Source: Paenibacillus protaetiae
GTDB taxonomy: Bacteria; Bacillota; Bacilli; Paenibacillales; Paenibacillaceae
Direction of reading: 5' to 3'
Assembly: GCF_004135365.1 (NCBI RefSeq)
Contig: NZ_CP035492.1
Coordinates: 1,302,001-1,366,000, forward strand
Length of the DNA: 64,000 bases
This document shows positions 39,373-48,947 of this stretch, piece after piece; positions within the stretch are counted from its first letter, which is position 1, and each line of letters starts with the position of its first letter. The notes below the pieces were generated by a model, which had not been told where the DNA came from, ran no database searches, and was given only the letters and a program-made list of their open reading frames with translations. Both the position numbers and the translations under genes were made by a program.

Positions 39373-40707
39373 TTATTTCTCTTTGTCCAGCAGCGGTTTT
39401 AACGGTTCCGTTTCGCTGCGTTCCGGACTCGCTTCACCGTACCGCACCTGCTCGTACAGCTTAAATAACGCGCGTTCCTCCGCTTTCATCGTGCTGCGCC
39501 ATGCTTCCAGATCAGAAGCCGTTTCTTTGGGCGTCAAATAGGATTTAAACGGATATCCTTTTTTCATATAGCCCCTCAGCCGCAGATTGTACAGCAAGCG
39601 GACACGTTCCGCTCCGGACAGGCTATCCCATGCACGGCCTTCGTTCCGTCCGGGCGCCATGCTGCGCAGCTTCTGCTTCAGCTGATCCGACCACTTGGTT
39701 AACGACATTAAACTTTCTACCTCATCCTCATACCCTTGATCATCCGCTTCCTTCGCACGCTGCTTTTCCATCAACCGGCTTAAACTTTTGTTCAGCCAGC
39801 GGGACACGTAGCGCCCGATATAAAACAAAGCCGCGCAAATTGCCAGGATGACCAGCACCGTACCCGCGATTTTCAGCACATGCTCCAGCACCTGAAGCCA
39901 ATGCGGAGGTACTGAAGGTTTGTCTTCCGGCAGCTGCGGCTGCATATTATTCGCAGGTTCAGCCGTCGGAGGAGGGGAGTCTCCCGGACGCGACAACCAT
40001 TGCACGATGCGGTGGACGAGCCGTTTGACCGCATCTTCGATCATTTGTTCCCAGACGCGGAACAAGCCAATTGCTGTAATGATGATGACAATGAATGCCG
40101 TTAAATAACGGTTTTGCCGTTTAAACAACCTCATGGCAGTTCCGGACCGTCCGGAGCCGGTATCGCTTTCCCCGTTAACCAGCTGGCCGTTCATCATAAA
40201 GAAATAAACGATAACGGATGCAATGCCGGTAACCGTCAGCAGTGATTCGCAGTTTTTCAGCTCGTCCAGCCCGAGGCGCGCAACCTGCGCCGCCATATGG
40301 ATCAGTATGCCCGCAACCATTACTCCTGATTGGAACGGGTAATCCCCATTGGCAAATCCGGTCAAAAGCCCCCTGTAAGCGGCTATAGCCCCAAACAAAG
40401 CGAGCGCAAGCGCAATGTACCCGGATCCGCCTTGAATAAGCAGCAGGGCGTACACATGCAAGACGCCAAGCGCCGCGGCGCCAAACCAGCGCGTCACGCG
40501 CCGGCTTGACTTGATATTCATCCCTGCCGCATACCCGACCATGTATACAACGGGCAGTGTAAACAGCCAAACGAACGCGATGATGCGGCTGTCCAATGCG
40601 TATAACGCCGCAATGAGCGGTATAGGCAAATAAAACAGCAGCTCGATACAGCCGTGCAAAACCGCTTTACCAAGACGCGGCAACGAATGTTGATCCTGCT
40701 TGCTCAT
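39373..40707 (-). CDS. DUF4129-domain membrane protein
   Basis: This 444-residue protein has about six N-terminal helices, one more central helix (VLKIAGTVLVILAICAALFY, about 285) and a soluble C-terminal DUF4129 domain. The domain shows GAERVRLLYNLRLRGYMKKGYPFKSYLTPKET and ALFKLYEQVRYGE. DUF4129 is normally the C-terminal module of TgpA-type transglutaminases or of genes beside them; here the transglutaminase part is absent. It overlaps DUF58 by four bases (ATGA) and completes the MoxR-DUF58 operon. The family is linked to chaperone-like assembly of envelope proteins, which is inference for this copy. Confidence 0.85.
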   Translation of the reverse strand: MSKQDQHSLPRLGKAVLHGCIELLFYLPIPLIAALYALDSRIIAFVWLFTLPVVYMVGYAAGMNIKSSRRVTRWFGAAALGVLHVYALLLIQGGSGYIALALALFGAIAAYRGLLTGFANGDYPFQSGVMVAGILIHMAAQVARLGLDELKNCESLLTVTGIASVIVYFFMMNGQLVNGESDTGSGRSGTAMRLFKRQNRYLTAFIVIIITAIGLFRVWEQMIEDAVKRLVHRIVQWLSRPGDSPPPTAEPANNMQPQLPEDKPSVPPHWLQVLEHVLKIAGTVLVILAICAALFYIGRYVSRWLNKSLSRLMEKQRAKEADDQGYEDEVESLMSLTKWSDQLKQKLRSMAPGRNEGRAWDSLSGAERVRLLYNLRLRGYMKKGYPFKSYLTPKETASDLEAWRSTMKAEERALFKLYEQVRYGEASPERSETEPLKPLLDKEK

Positions 40708-41849
40708 GCCGACGCACCGCCTTTATGGCCGCAGGCTGCATCTTCGGAATCAGCCGCTTGTCCATCCTGTTCCAGCAGCCATACGGCAACCGCGTTGCCT
40801 GTCCGGCGGATGCGCTGCGCTTCCAGCTCCAGCCGGTCATTCCAATACGAAGAGATGATCAGCACATCGCGGCCGCTGTATCCCCGATCGGCTTCGCGGG
40901 CAAGCATGTCCGACATTTGTTCCGTGCGTTCCAGCTCCAGCTTCGCCATCGCATCAAGCAGCGCAAGAAGCTGTCCGCCGCCGCTTCGCGGTTCAATCAG
41001 AACGCTGCTGTCCGCAACGGCTTCATCTCCCGCAAACGGCATATTTGCGGCAAAACCGACTTCCATCCCTTGCGCGCATACCGCCTCGGCGGCACCTGCC
41101 GCCCATTCGATGCCCTGCTCGATCAAATCGAAATTTTTGACGTCGCGCCACATCTCTTCATGATCTTCTACATTCAAATAAATCATCAGTTTCCGGTCCG
41201 CTGTAAAATCGTACTGATGCGACTGCAGCGTACCGGTGCGGGCTGTCGCCTTCCAGTTCACCTGCTTGGGCGTATCTCCAGACCGGTAAGCCCTCGCGCC
41301 CGCAATGACAAATGGGTCCTCCACAATCCAGCGCCTTACCGATATTTCGCCCTGCCAGCTGTGAGACGGCAGCTCCGAGACCGGCACCTGGGCCGGAGTC
41401 GGATAAACAACCAGCTCGTCCGACAGCTGGATGCGCTTCGACGTCATCTTCATCCCGAACAAATCACCGCCTGTAAGCGTTACCGATTCCAGACGGTAAT
41501 ACCCCCGCTTTGTGCAGCGGATGCGATGCTTGCGTGTAATGCGCGTATAAGGCATCAGCGCAAAAAAGCTTTTATGGTTCTGGTAATGATCGCCGCTGCT
41601 TACAACAAAATTATCCTGATGCTGGAACGCCAGCGCCGCCGGCAGCTGCGACTCCACACGAAGCCACGGCAGCGGCAGCCATTTCGCATTGGTCAACCGT
41701 TCCACAAGCTCCAGCTGATCCCCTTTAAAACAAGTATGCTTTTGAAACTGCCTCGTATAACTCACTTTGACCAGCCCAAACCGGTTAAACAACCAGCCTT
41801 GTATAAAAATAATGACAAGCGCAGCAGCAGCAAACCAAAATACGATCAT
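40704..41849 (-). CDS. DUF58-domain protein (MoxR-associated)
   Basis: The 381-residue protein has one N-terminal membrane segment (FWFAAAALVIIFIQGWLF) and a DUF58 domain with the diagnostic RAYRSGDTPKQVNWKATARTG (about 200). A von Willebrand A-like region follows. In MoxR operons, DUF58 proteins work with the MoxR ATPase in folding or activating envelope or metalloenzyme complexes. It starts four bases after moxR ends and its stop overlaps DUF4129, so all three are one transcript. A Gly/Asp/Ala-rich tail ends it. Confidence 0.9.
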   Translation of the reverse strand: MIVFWFAAAALVIIFIQGWLFNRFGLVKVSYTRQFQKHTCFKGDQLELVERLTNAKWLPLPWLRVESQLPAALAFQHQDNFVVSSGDHYQNHKSFFALMPYTRITRKHRIRCTKRGYYRLESVTLTGGDLFGMKMTSKRIQLSDELVVYPTPAQVPVSELPSHSWQGEISVRRWIVEDPFVIAGARAYRSGDTPKQVNWKATARTGTLQSHQYDFTADRKLMIYLNVEDHEEMWRDVKNFDLIEQGIEWAAGAAEAVCAQGMEVGFAANMPFAGDEAVADSSVLIEPRSGGGQLLALLDAMAKLELERTEQMSDMLAREADRGYSGRDVLIISSYWNDRLELEAQRIRRTGNAVAVWLLEQDGQAADSEDAACGHKGGASA

Positions 41850-41852
41850 TGA

Positions 41853-42812
41853 TTAACGCAGCGCCGCATCCGGCTCTGCCGGAACAGCTACATGATTGAG
41901 AATAGTCTGAATAATCGCTGCGGCTTGCTGCTGCGTGCGTTGAATGCCTTTCAGCGCCAGACGGTGGGCAAGCACATGCGGCGCCATCGCTTTAATATCA
42001 TCCGGTGTCACGTAATCCCTGCTCTGCAATATCGCCTGCACCTGAGACGCCCGAAGCAATGCCTGGCTGCCGCGCGGGCTTACGCCGATCAGCACATCAT
42101 CCCGCTTGCGCGTCTCTTCCACGATTTCCAGCAAATAGCCAAGCACTTCGTCGGTCACTTTGACAGCTCGGTATGCTTGCTGCGCTTCCGCAATTTCCGC
42201 CGCTCCGGCAATCGGCAGCAGCTGCTCCAGCGGATCGGTTTCTTTAAACCGCTTCAAGATGTCCACCGATTCTTCCTTCGTCGGATATCCCATCTGCAGC
42301 TTAAACAAAAACCGGTCGAGCTGTGCTTCCGGCAGCGGATATGTGCCTTGATGCTCCACCGGGTTTTGCGTGGCGATAACCATAAATGGCCTCTCCAGCG
42401 CCGTCGTTTCGCCGTCGATGGAAATTTGGCGCTCCTCCATGCACTCCAGCAAGCTGGATTGGGTGCGCGGCGTCGCCCGGTTAATTTCATCCGCCAGCAG
42501 CAAGTTCGTGAACAGCGGGCCAGGCCGGAACTCAAAAGCGCTTTCTTTTTGATTAAAAAAATGAATGCCGCTCAAATCGGAAGGAAGCAAATCCGGCGTA
42601 AACTGCACGCGCTTGAACTGAAGCTGCAGCGACCTAGCCACCGACTTCGCAAGCATCGTTTTGCCCGTTCCGGGAACGTCCTCCAGCAGCACATGGCCGG
42701 AAGTAATTAATGCGATAAACAGCAAATCTACCGTTTGTTCTTTCCCTACCATAACCTGGCCGACGTTAGCTTTTAACTTGTCAGCCAGCTGTTGAACCGT
42801 ACGAAACGACAT
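41853..42812 (-). CDS. moxR: MoxR-family AAA+ ATPase
   Basis: A 319-residue AAA+ protein with Walker A EDVPGTGKT (about 43), Walker B LLADEINRA, and sensor 1 VIATQNPVEHQGTYPLPEAQLDRF, the hallmark stretch of MoxR. The C-terminal lid has VSPRGSQALLRASQ. MoxR ATPases remodel partner proteins containing von Willebrand A domains, encoded here by the adjacent DUF58 gene. AAAGGAG precedes ATG 42812, and it is the first gene of the three-gene operon. Confidence 0.95.
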   Translation of the reverse strand: MSFRTVQQLADKLKANVGQVMVGKEQTVDLLFIALITSGHVLLEDVPGTGKTMLAKSVARSLQLQFKRVQFTPDLLPSDLSGIHFFNQKESAFEFRPGPLFTNLLLADEINRATPRTQSSLLECMEERQISIDGETTALERPFMVIATQNPVEHQGTYPLPEAQLDRFLFKLQMGYPTKEESVDILKRFKETDPLEQLLPIAGAAEIAEAQQAYRAVKVTDEVLGYLLEIVEETRKRDDVLIGVSPRGSQALLRASQVQAILQSRDYVTPDDIKAMAPHVLAHRLALKGIQRTQQQAAAIIQTILNHVAVPAEPDAALR

Positions 42813-42916
42813 GATGCCAGCTCCTTTGTCGATACATTTGGCGAAAATTGGAATGATTCTATTATATCGGAAACAGGCTCGGATTGAAAATGAATAGATT
42901 CATAGCCAGGCCGGCA

Positions 42917-43849
42917 CTAAGCTTTGCCGGCACGCTGCAGCTGCTGCAGCTCCCTCCAGCCGATGACCCGGATGCCTTCGTCAACCAGCGTCTGCCGAAT
43001 GTCCGGCTCGCGGAAAATTTGCTTTTCCCATCCTCTTTTTTCCGGGGAACCATGGAAAGCAAGCAGTTCTTCCGTCACATAGGACGGATGAATATACAAC
43101 TCCGTTACACCCGGCTTTATGCCGGCAAGCAGCTGCTTCATGGATTGGCGGAACGACTCGTACGTCTCCTCCTCCTGCTTGCGGAAAGGTAGAGTGACCA
43201 AATAATCCAATATAACGACGCCCATCCGCTCTGCATATGCAGCCAGCTGCCGCGCCTGCTCGGCAAGCTCGGGAGGCGCAGCCTGCCCCTGATCGCCGGT
43301 TACGAAACGCGGCAGCCGGAACGGCAGCCCGTATTCCGCGCACAATTCAAACACAACGGGCAAGAAGTGCCTGCCTGTTTCAAGTCCGTACAAGCTGCCC
43401 ATATGATTGTCGGCATGAGTAGGCTGCAGGCCAAGCTGCAATGCCATTTCAATCTGCTTTCTCGCTTCCGCTTTCACTTGCGCAGGATCAGCCTGCAGCT
43501 CAAACGTGCGGCAATCTCTCGGGAAATAATTTTGCGGATCAAGCAGCGAAGGGGCTGCTTCCGTATGGCTGACCGGTCCCCACCGGTAAGGTTCCCATTC
43601 GCTCGTAAACGTCAAATGAACGCCAACGTCAACCTCTTTGCGCGCCGCGCACCAATCCGCTGCTTCTTTAGCCCAGCTGCACGGCATCATAATGGATGCG
43701 CCGCTTACCGTGCCGTCGTCAAGCAGCTCCCCAACCGCTTGGTTCACGGAATGGCATAATCCAAAATCGTCCGCATGAATAATAAGCAGCCGTTCCCCGC
43801 TGCCGTAACCAAGCGCTTCCCCCGTTGTCCTTGCACGATAGTTTGCCAT
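42917..43849 (-). CDS. ChbG/HpnK (YdjC)-family deacetylase
   Basis: The 310-residue protein has the YdjC motifs: LLIIHADDFGLCHSVNQAV with the paired metal-binding Asp, DVGVHLTFTSEW with the His, and PTHADNHMGSLYG with a further His and Asp. YdjC/ChbG proteins remove acetyl groups from N-acetylated sugars such as chitooligosaccharides, using a metal. ATG 43849 follows GAGGAG with eight bases; a GTG at 43858 is also in frame. It stands alone, with no chitin-uptake gene nearby, so the substrate is not known. Confidence 0.9.
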   Translation of the reverse strand: MANYRARTTGEALGYGSGERLLIIHADDFGLCHSVNQAVGELLDDGTVSGASIMMPCSWAKEAADWCAARKEVDVGVHLTFTSEWEPYRWGPVSHTEAAPSLLDPQNYFPRDCRTFELQADPAQVKAEARKQIEMALQLGLQPTHADNHMGSLYGLETGRHFLPVVFELCAEYGLPFRLPRFVTGDQGQAAPPELAEQARQLAAYAERMGVVILDYLVTLPFRKQEEETYESFRQSMKQLLAGIKPGVTELYIHPSYVTEELLAFHGSPEKRGWEKQIFREPDIRQTLVDEGIRVIGWRELQQLQRAGKA

Positions 43850-43960
43850 ACCGGCCACTCCTCACGTTTACAAATAAAAGCGCGTCGGGCTCCGGCGGCA
43901 GGTAAGCTGTCTGCCGGCAGCAAGAGCTGCTTGCCGGCAAATAAGCGGTGCCCAGCCGCT

Positions 43961-45010
43961 TTAGCTGCCTGACAGCAGGCTTACCAATTGCCGCTCATGC
44001 CGGTTGATCCAGCTGCATGTACCGCTTGCCCCAAGCACAATGCCCTCCAATACATCCACCGGATCGAGCCCCTCCTGGAAGCGGTTCGTAAAATGCAGCG
44101 AAACATCCAGCATCCGGAGCTTGATCAGGCCCGGAATCAGTCCGGCTTCTTCATCTGAAAGCGAGGCAACCGAACGGAACCCGCGGCAATAGAGCTTTAT
44201 CCGCTCCAGCGCCTCGTCCGCTTGAGCCTGCACAAGATCCCCCATCGTTACGGCCAGCTCCATCGGCCGGATGTCCACCGTGCTGAACTCGAAATCCAGC
44301 AGGCCGATAATTTCATCCCCTGCCGCTACTGTATTGTTCATAACCAAATCGCCGTGTATCCAGTGCGGCGGCAACGCTTTGGCCGCTTCACACAGCTTCC
44401 CGGCTGCTTCCCGTTCATGCTGCAGCCGGGTTAATGCCTCCACGCCTGCCAATAACTTAGGCGAATACGCCGCCAGCGACTGAAAATCAGTCCCCTCTAA
44501 CGCTTTATAGGTTTGCGGCAGCAAATAATACGGATCATACAGCGGCCGGCCGTTCACCTGCAGCTCGGCAAATGCCCGGCTTAACTGGCCGGCCGCTTTG
44601 CCAAGCGAATACAGCTGGGCATCGTTCCGTACCGTCGGCCTTGATCCCGGTATATACCGGCACAAGGCCGCAAGCGCGCCTCCTGCCGTTGCTGTGACGG
44701 TATTTCCATGCCCGTTGGCAACAGGCACCGGAACATAAAGCGGGAACGCCGATTCATTTAAGGCCGTTAATATTTCATGCTCCAATTCCACGACGGCTTG
44801 ATCGCAATGGTTTTTATAAATGCGGAGCATATACGAGCTGCCGTCTTCACAGGTTACAAGCCGTGTTGTATTATTCATCCCGCTGTCGCGTTCCTCGACC
44901 TTGTAACGGCCGCCAAGCGAATAGTAGGACAACGCCGATTCGATTTCGGCTTGCGTAGGGTCCAGCATTATATCCAGATGATGCTGGAGCTTCTTCTCCT
45001 GCTGCTTCAA
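43961..45010 (-). CDS. Phosphotransferase, APH/ThrB-like kinase family
   Basis: The 349-residue protein has the aminoglycoside-phosphotransferase-like kinase pattern: a Gly loop region (DSGMNNTTRLVTCEDG), Lys in MLRIYKN, the catalytic loop HWIHGDLVMNNTV, and metal-binding GLLDFEFS. It resembles homoserine-kinase type II, SrkA or CotS-like spore kinases more than resistance enzymes. Its start overlaps the MOSC gene end by four bases, so the two are coupled. The substrate is unknown. A GC hairpin follows at about 43910, without a U-run. Confidence 0.85.
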   Translation of the reverse strand: MKQQEKKLQHHLDIMLDPTQAEIESALSYYSLGGRYKVEERDSGMNNTTRLVTCEDGSSYMLRIYKNHCDQAVVELEHEILTALNESAFPLYVPVPVANGHGNTVTATAGGALAALCRYIPGSRPTVRNDAQLYSLGKAAGQLSRAFAELQVNGRPLYDPYYLLPQTYKALEGTDFQSLAAYSPKLLAGVEALTRLQHEREAAGKLCEAAKALPPHWIHGDLVMNNTVAAGDEIIGLLDFEFSTVDIRPMELAVTMGDLVQAQADEALERIKLYCRGFRSVASLSDEEAGLIPGLIKLRMLDVSLHFTNRFQEGLDPVDVLEGIVLGASGTCSWINRHERQLVSLLSGS

Positions 45011-45696
45011 TGCTGCGTTCCTCCCAAGCTTTCATTCATAAGCCGGTCCAGCCTTGCGGCCAGCTGCTCGCGCCACGCGGCAGCTAGCTCCTCCATGCCC
45101 AGCAGCCGCCGGATGCCATCCCTATCGTTTTTGTCCACGTGCATTATCCGGTTTGCTTCTGCTATCGTTACGGCCGATTCCGGCCGGTGAACGAGCTGCA
45201 GACTGTCGCCGGCACGAACAGTTCCTTCTTTCAGCACCCGGAAATAAAAGCCGGTATATCCGGTGTTTGACGCTTCCGCCGGCATTAGCGGATTGCCGTT
45301 GCGAATGCCCAGCTTGAAGCACGGAACACGCGGCTGGCTCACCTGCAAAGCAATAGCTGCGCCTTCCCAAATGTCGCCGATGCACACATCGTCTTCGGTC
45401 CATTCGGACAAGGTGAAGTTTTCGCCAAACAGCCCGGCTTCGACTTCATGACCGAGATAACGCTCCCAGTAACCGAATCTTTTTTCAAAATAAGCGCACA
45501 CCGCTTTATCCGGCCCGCCGTGGTGCTTGCGGTCCGCTTGCCCGTCCCCGTCCAGGCCTTCCACATGCAGCTGATGGATGGCTGCGGACTTTTGCTTGAA
45601 TATAGCCGTTTCCACCTCCTTGGAACCGTGCTTCACTGCAATTGGCTGTCCGATCTGCAATGAAACGATTGTCGTCTCCATACGTCCGCTTGTCAT
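45007..45696 (-). CDS. MOSC-domain protein (YiiM-like)
   Basis: This 229-residue protein has the MOSC core: HGGPDKAVCAYF, GLFGENFTLSEW, and the conserved Cys in SQPRVPCFKLGIRNG, with the YiiM 3-alpha extension at the C-terminus (ANRIMHVDK). MOSC proteins handle molybdenum cofactor sulfur chemistry or reduce N-hydroxylated compounds, as YiiM does for 6-N-hydroxyaminopurine. ATG 45696 has AGAGG about eleven bases upstream; an in-frame ATG at 45681 is possible. It overlaps the kinase gene that follows. The 250 bases upstream contain a small TGACA-N5-TGTCA palindrome near 45816 but no clear promoter. Confidence 0.88.
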   Translation of the reverse strand: MTSGRMETTIVSLQIGQPIAVKHGSKEVETAIFKQKSAAIHQLHVEGLDGDGQADRKHHGGPDKAVCAYFEKRFGYWERYLGHEVEAGLFGENFTLSEWTEDDVCIGDIWEGAAIALQVSQPRVPCFKLGIRNGNPLMPAEASNTGYTGFYFRVLKEGTVRAGDSLQLVHRPESAVTIAEANRIMHVDKNDRDGIRRLLGMEELAAAWREQLAARLDRLMNESLGGTQH

Positions 45697-45949
45697 ATTA
45701 GTTGATTCCTCTCATTTCCCGTGTTTGCTACGTCTTTATTATAAACATTCCCTTTTTCAGCTGGCAAAAAAAGTTTGCATTTCCACGGTTATTTCCTTGA
45801 GCAGGCAAAGCATTTTGACACAATCTGTCACATCGCAACGGAAAGCGGTGTCGAAAAGAAAATGTTTGTGTTGAGAATTGCGCTTCCCCGGGAAATAAAA
45901 GGACGCGAAATAACCCGTCATTTCCCAAGCTTTTTCGCGGCTTCATCGT

Positions 45950-47554
45950 TTAAAAACGAAATTTTCGCTCAATTCTGACCGTTTCTTTTCGAATAGTCTT
46001 AACCCTGCTTTGCATGGCCGACAAATGGCGATGGCGGACTCTGCGGTCCATCAGCCAAATTAGCGCCCAGCAGACAGCCATGCAGGCTGCCGCAGCTAAA
46101 CTTAAAGCAACTGCCGCGATTGAAGTAATGGCAACCAGCCAGCCAAATGCCAGCCAGTCTGCCCCTCTCCCCCACCTGCCCAGCTTCCATATCCCGTCCC
46201 GGAGCAGCGGATGGTTATTTCCTTCAGCCAGCTTCACCGCAAGCACGATGGCAGCGGATAGGTGAGCGCCCAGCAAAGATACCGCAAGCCAAAAAACAAG
46301 CGAACCGGAACCCATCCCTAAACGCGACAGGGCAGCTGCAGTAAACGCCAATACTGCGGACAGCCAGACGGCAGCGTAAGGCGTGTAGCTTCTTTTCCCG
46401 ACCGCCGCCCAAGTTCGGCTGAACGGAAGCGCCTCGTCGCGCGACATGCTGAATAGGAGCCGCGAGCAGGCCGTCATCGTTTGGAAGCCGCTCAGCCCTA
46501 AAGCTGCGGCTGCGATCGCTCCCATAACCGGAGCAAAATGAATAATTCCCCCCGCACCGATCGGGTCCAGAGCGGTTCCCCCCGCACCGGCTGCAAACCA
46601 AGGGAGAGTCAGCGCCATTGCGGCCAGCATGCAATACGCCATAATAAAGGTGTAAGCCGGTGCCAAATAAACCGCCCACGGCACCTGTACGCGCGGATTT
46701 ACCGCCTCTTCTGCAGCATGCGATGCCGCTTCGCCGCCTGTAAATAACTTCTGCAGCAGCAGAGCGCCGCCCGCAGCCGCCCACAAACGGGCGCCGGCTC
46801 CGGAATGGGATTCTTGCGCCAGCGGCTGAGCCAATACAAAAGGCGAATAAAAAGCCGGCCATGCCAGCCATACAAGCCCCGCGATCAACACTGCGGCTGC
46901 CAATGCTTGCAGCCATACGCCGGCTGCTGACATTGCAGCTGCCCGGCCCCAATGGTTAACGGCCGCCTGTGCAAACGTAACAGCCAGCACTGCAGCCGTC
47001 TGAAAGCCGGGCGATCCCGCCAGGCCAAATCGCTGTGACAGCAGGCCGGCAAGCAGCAAGCCCGCCGCTGTATTCGTAAAAGCAAGCATCGCCAAATAGC
47101 CGGCTAAATGAAGCAGGCCGGCGTGAAAGCCCCATTTTCTTCCGCCAAGCGCCGATGCCCAGTGATACAGCCCGCCAGATGTCGGAATAGCGGATGCAAG
47201 CTCGGCTAACGAAGCATTGACCAATAAAGCGAATAGAGCTAAAATCGGGAGCGCGACGCCGATAACGATCAGCCCGCCCGTTGAAACGGCCGGAAGCGCA
47301 AGCAGCAGCACTGCTCCAATGCCGCCCATTACATGAAAGGAATGGCTAAAGACCGCTCCTCCTCTCAGCCCCCGCTTCAGCTGCTGGGCAATGCCAAACC
47401 GGTTTAAGTCATATTTATCCTGCACCATCCGGACGTACGGATGCTCTGTTGACTCTTTACCGGCGTGCCTGCGGATATGTCCTTGCGCGGCCATTGCGCC
47501 GGACAAGATGAGAAAGCAGACCAGCACAAATAGCGCAAGAACGATTCCAAGCAT
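45950..47554 (-). CDS. APC-superfamily amino acid permease
   Basis: The 534-residue protein has twelve or more hydrophobic helices and APC features: a glycine-rich helix 1 (SHSFHVMGGIGAVLLLALPAV), ASAIPTSGGLYHWASALGG in helix 3, and TACSRLLFSMSRDEALPF. This is the amino acid/GABA permease branch. There is an extra N-terminal helix of about 25 residues before the usual start. It has a clear GGAGGTGATT ribosome site. It lies downstream of the receiver-domain gene, so it may belong to the same transcript. Substrate unknown. Confidence 0.88.
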   Translation of the reverse strand: MLGIVLALFVLVCFLILSGAMAAQGHIRRHAGKESTEHPYVRMVQDKYDLNRFGIAQQLKRGLRGGAVFSHSFHVMGGIGAVLLLALPAVSTGGLIVIGVALPILALFALLVNASLAELASAIPTSGGLYHWASALGGRKWGFHAGLLHLAGYLAMLAFTNTAAGLLLAGLLSQRFGLAGSPGFQTAAVLAVTFAQAAVNHWGRAAAMSAAGVWLQALAAAVLIAGLVWLAWPAFYSPFVLAQPLAQESHSGAGARLWAAAGGALLLQKLFTGGEAASHAAEEAVNPRVQVPWAVYLAPAYTFIMAYCMLAAMALTLPWFAAGAGGTALDPIGAGGIIHFAPVMGAIAAAALGLSGFQTMTACSRLLFSMSRDEALPFSRTWAAVGKRSYTPYAAVWLSAVLAFTAAALSRLGMGSGSLVFWLAVSLLGAHLSAAIVLAVKLAEGNNHPLLRDGIWKLGRWGRGADWLAFGWLVAITSIAAVALSLAAAACMAVCWALIWLMDRRVRHRHLSAMQSRVKTIRKETVRIERKFRF

Positions 47555-47629
47555 GGAATCACCTCCTACGCTAATGTATGAAGCCGCCTATTCGACCATT
47601 CCATTGTTGCAGCCTGCAGGTTTGTTTTG

Positions 47630-48178
47630 CTACAACATCTTCTTCTCCTGCTCACTCATGAACAGGCTGTGCAGCTCCTTGACGTCAAAAGGCTTTTGCA
47701 CGATATGAAGCACGCCAAGCTGCCTGGCGCAGCCGATTTGTTCAGGTTCCGCAAAAGCGGTCATCAAAACGACTCCCGCACGGGTCCCCTGCCCATGCAG
47801 CCGCTTAAGCGTCTCCAGCCCGTTCATGCCGGGCATCGACAAATCCAGCAATATGTAATCCAATCGTTTCTGTTCCGCATAATGGAGAGCCGCTTGTCCA
47901 TCGGCAGCCTCGGCAACGTCCCAACCCAACGAACTGAACCACTCTGCGAGCATATTCCGCAGCGCTTTCTGGTCATCCACTATAAGCAGCGACGGCATCG
48001 CTTGGACCGAACGCAAGCCCTCGGCAGCCGTTAGCTCTCCACGATCCCGAACGGGAGAGGCGGCAGTTTCATTCTGGAAGCCGACTGGCCCAGGCTTGTC
48101 TTTCACTTGCACGCCAAACGAAATAAAGGACACAGCGGCGATCAGGGAGACAGTTAATAAGATAAGAAAAGCCATCAT
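47630..48178 (-). CDS. Membrane-tethered response-regulator receiver protein
   Basis: A 182-residue protein with an N-terminal hydrophobic segment (MMAFLILLTVSLIAAVSFIS), a short linker, then a complete REC domain. LLIVDDQKALRNML supplies the acidic pair, DYILLDLSMPGMNG the phospho-accepting Asp, LMTAF the switch Thr and VQKPF the conserved Lys. There is no output domain. ATG 48178 follows AAAGGAG at twelve bases. No histidine kinase is encoded nearby. A membrane-anchored receiver without an effector is unusual and may titrate or relay phosphate. Confidence 0.85.
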   Translation of the reverse strand: MMAFLILLTVSLIAAVSFISFGVQVKDKPGPVGFQNETAASPVRDRGELTAAEGLRSVQAMPSLLIVDDQKALRNMLAEWFSSLGWDVAEAADGQAALHYAEQKRLDYILLDLSMPGMNGLETLKRLHGQGTRAGVVLMTAFAEPEQIGCARQLGVLHIVQKPFDVKELHSLFMSEQEKKML

Positions 48179-48219
48179 GATGTCGGTAGACTCCTTTTCG
48201 TGCTGTGTCGTTAACGGCA

Positions 48220-48830
48220 TTAATCGTTTACCAGCATCGCACCCAGCGGGCCTTGCTCGTCGATTATATCCTGAATTTCATAGACGGATATCGGAAAATA
48301 AATAAATCCATATACATAAGCCGCAAGTTCATAGAGGTTAAAATAAATAACGAGAGAGCGGTCTGCGATATAGAAGCTTTGGTCCGGACGGATCGACTCA
48401 AACGGCTCGAGCGTCTCGATTTTCCGCTCCTCGATCTGTTTCTTCACAATGCCCGACAGCTTGGCGACATAATCGCTTCCGGGTTTGAACAGCTGCTCCA
48501 GACTGTAGGCCTTCCCTGTCGACACCCTGAATGTAAGCGGCTGCTGCAGCGTCATTCCGTGTGCTCCCCCGTATAAGCGTAATTATAAATCGTCAAGCTC
48601 AATATATCTTTTTCGTTTGTTTTGACCTCGTAAAAGCCCTGCATCTCCGCCCTTGGATCGTCAAGCGAGCCTTGGCTGGCTACAAGCTCCTGTGCTGCCT
48701 CTCTTATTTGCTGGTTAATGGAATGAATAGCCTGCGGGTTTTTCCCTCCGCTTACATACGGAATCCATAGTTCTGCTTTCGGAAAAGTCGCCTTTGAAGA
48801 CTGGACGACTACCGGCGATTGAAACGCCAT
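48220..48830 (-). pseudogene. DUF4163/DUF3298 (RsiV/PdaC-like) protein, frameshifted at a G5 run
   Basis: Two frames make one 203-residue protein. The first, from ATG 48830 (GGTGGG site), ends TIYNYAYTGEHTE at 48552; the second continues MTLQQPLTFRVSTGKAYSLEQLFKPGSDY to 48220. One extra G in the run (plus strand CCCCC 48566-48570) gives YNYAYTGGAHGMTLQQPLTF. That is the exact motif joining DUF4163 and DUF3298 in RsiV and PdaC-type proteins. The product lacks the membrane helix of anti-sigma factors and the deacetylase of PdaC, so it is a free-standing copy. RsiV binds lysozyme through this domain; here the function is unknown. Confidence 0.85.
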
Positions 48831-48947
48831 AACAATGTCACCCACCTATTAAATGCAAGATGTTACATTCTATGTTTTGTTTCAAAGGCTCATGACTTTC
48901 CTTTCCGCAGCTGCACCATTCAAGCATCATCCGCTTTGCAATGCAGC

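Noticed and set aside
40725-41852. 375-codon plus-strand frame opposite DUF58
   Set aside because: The conserved operon on the other strand is much better supported.
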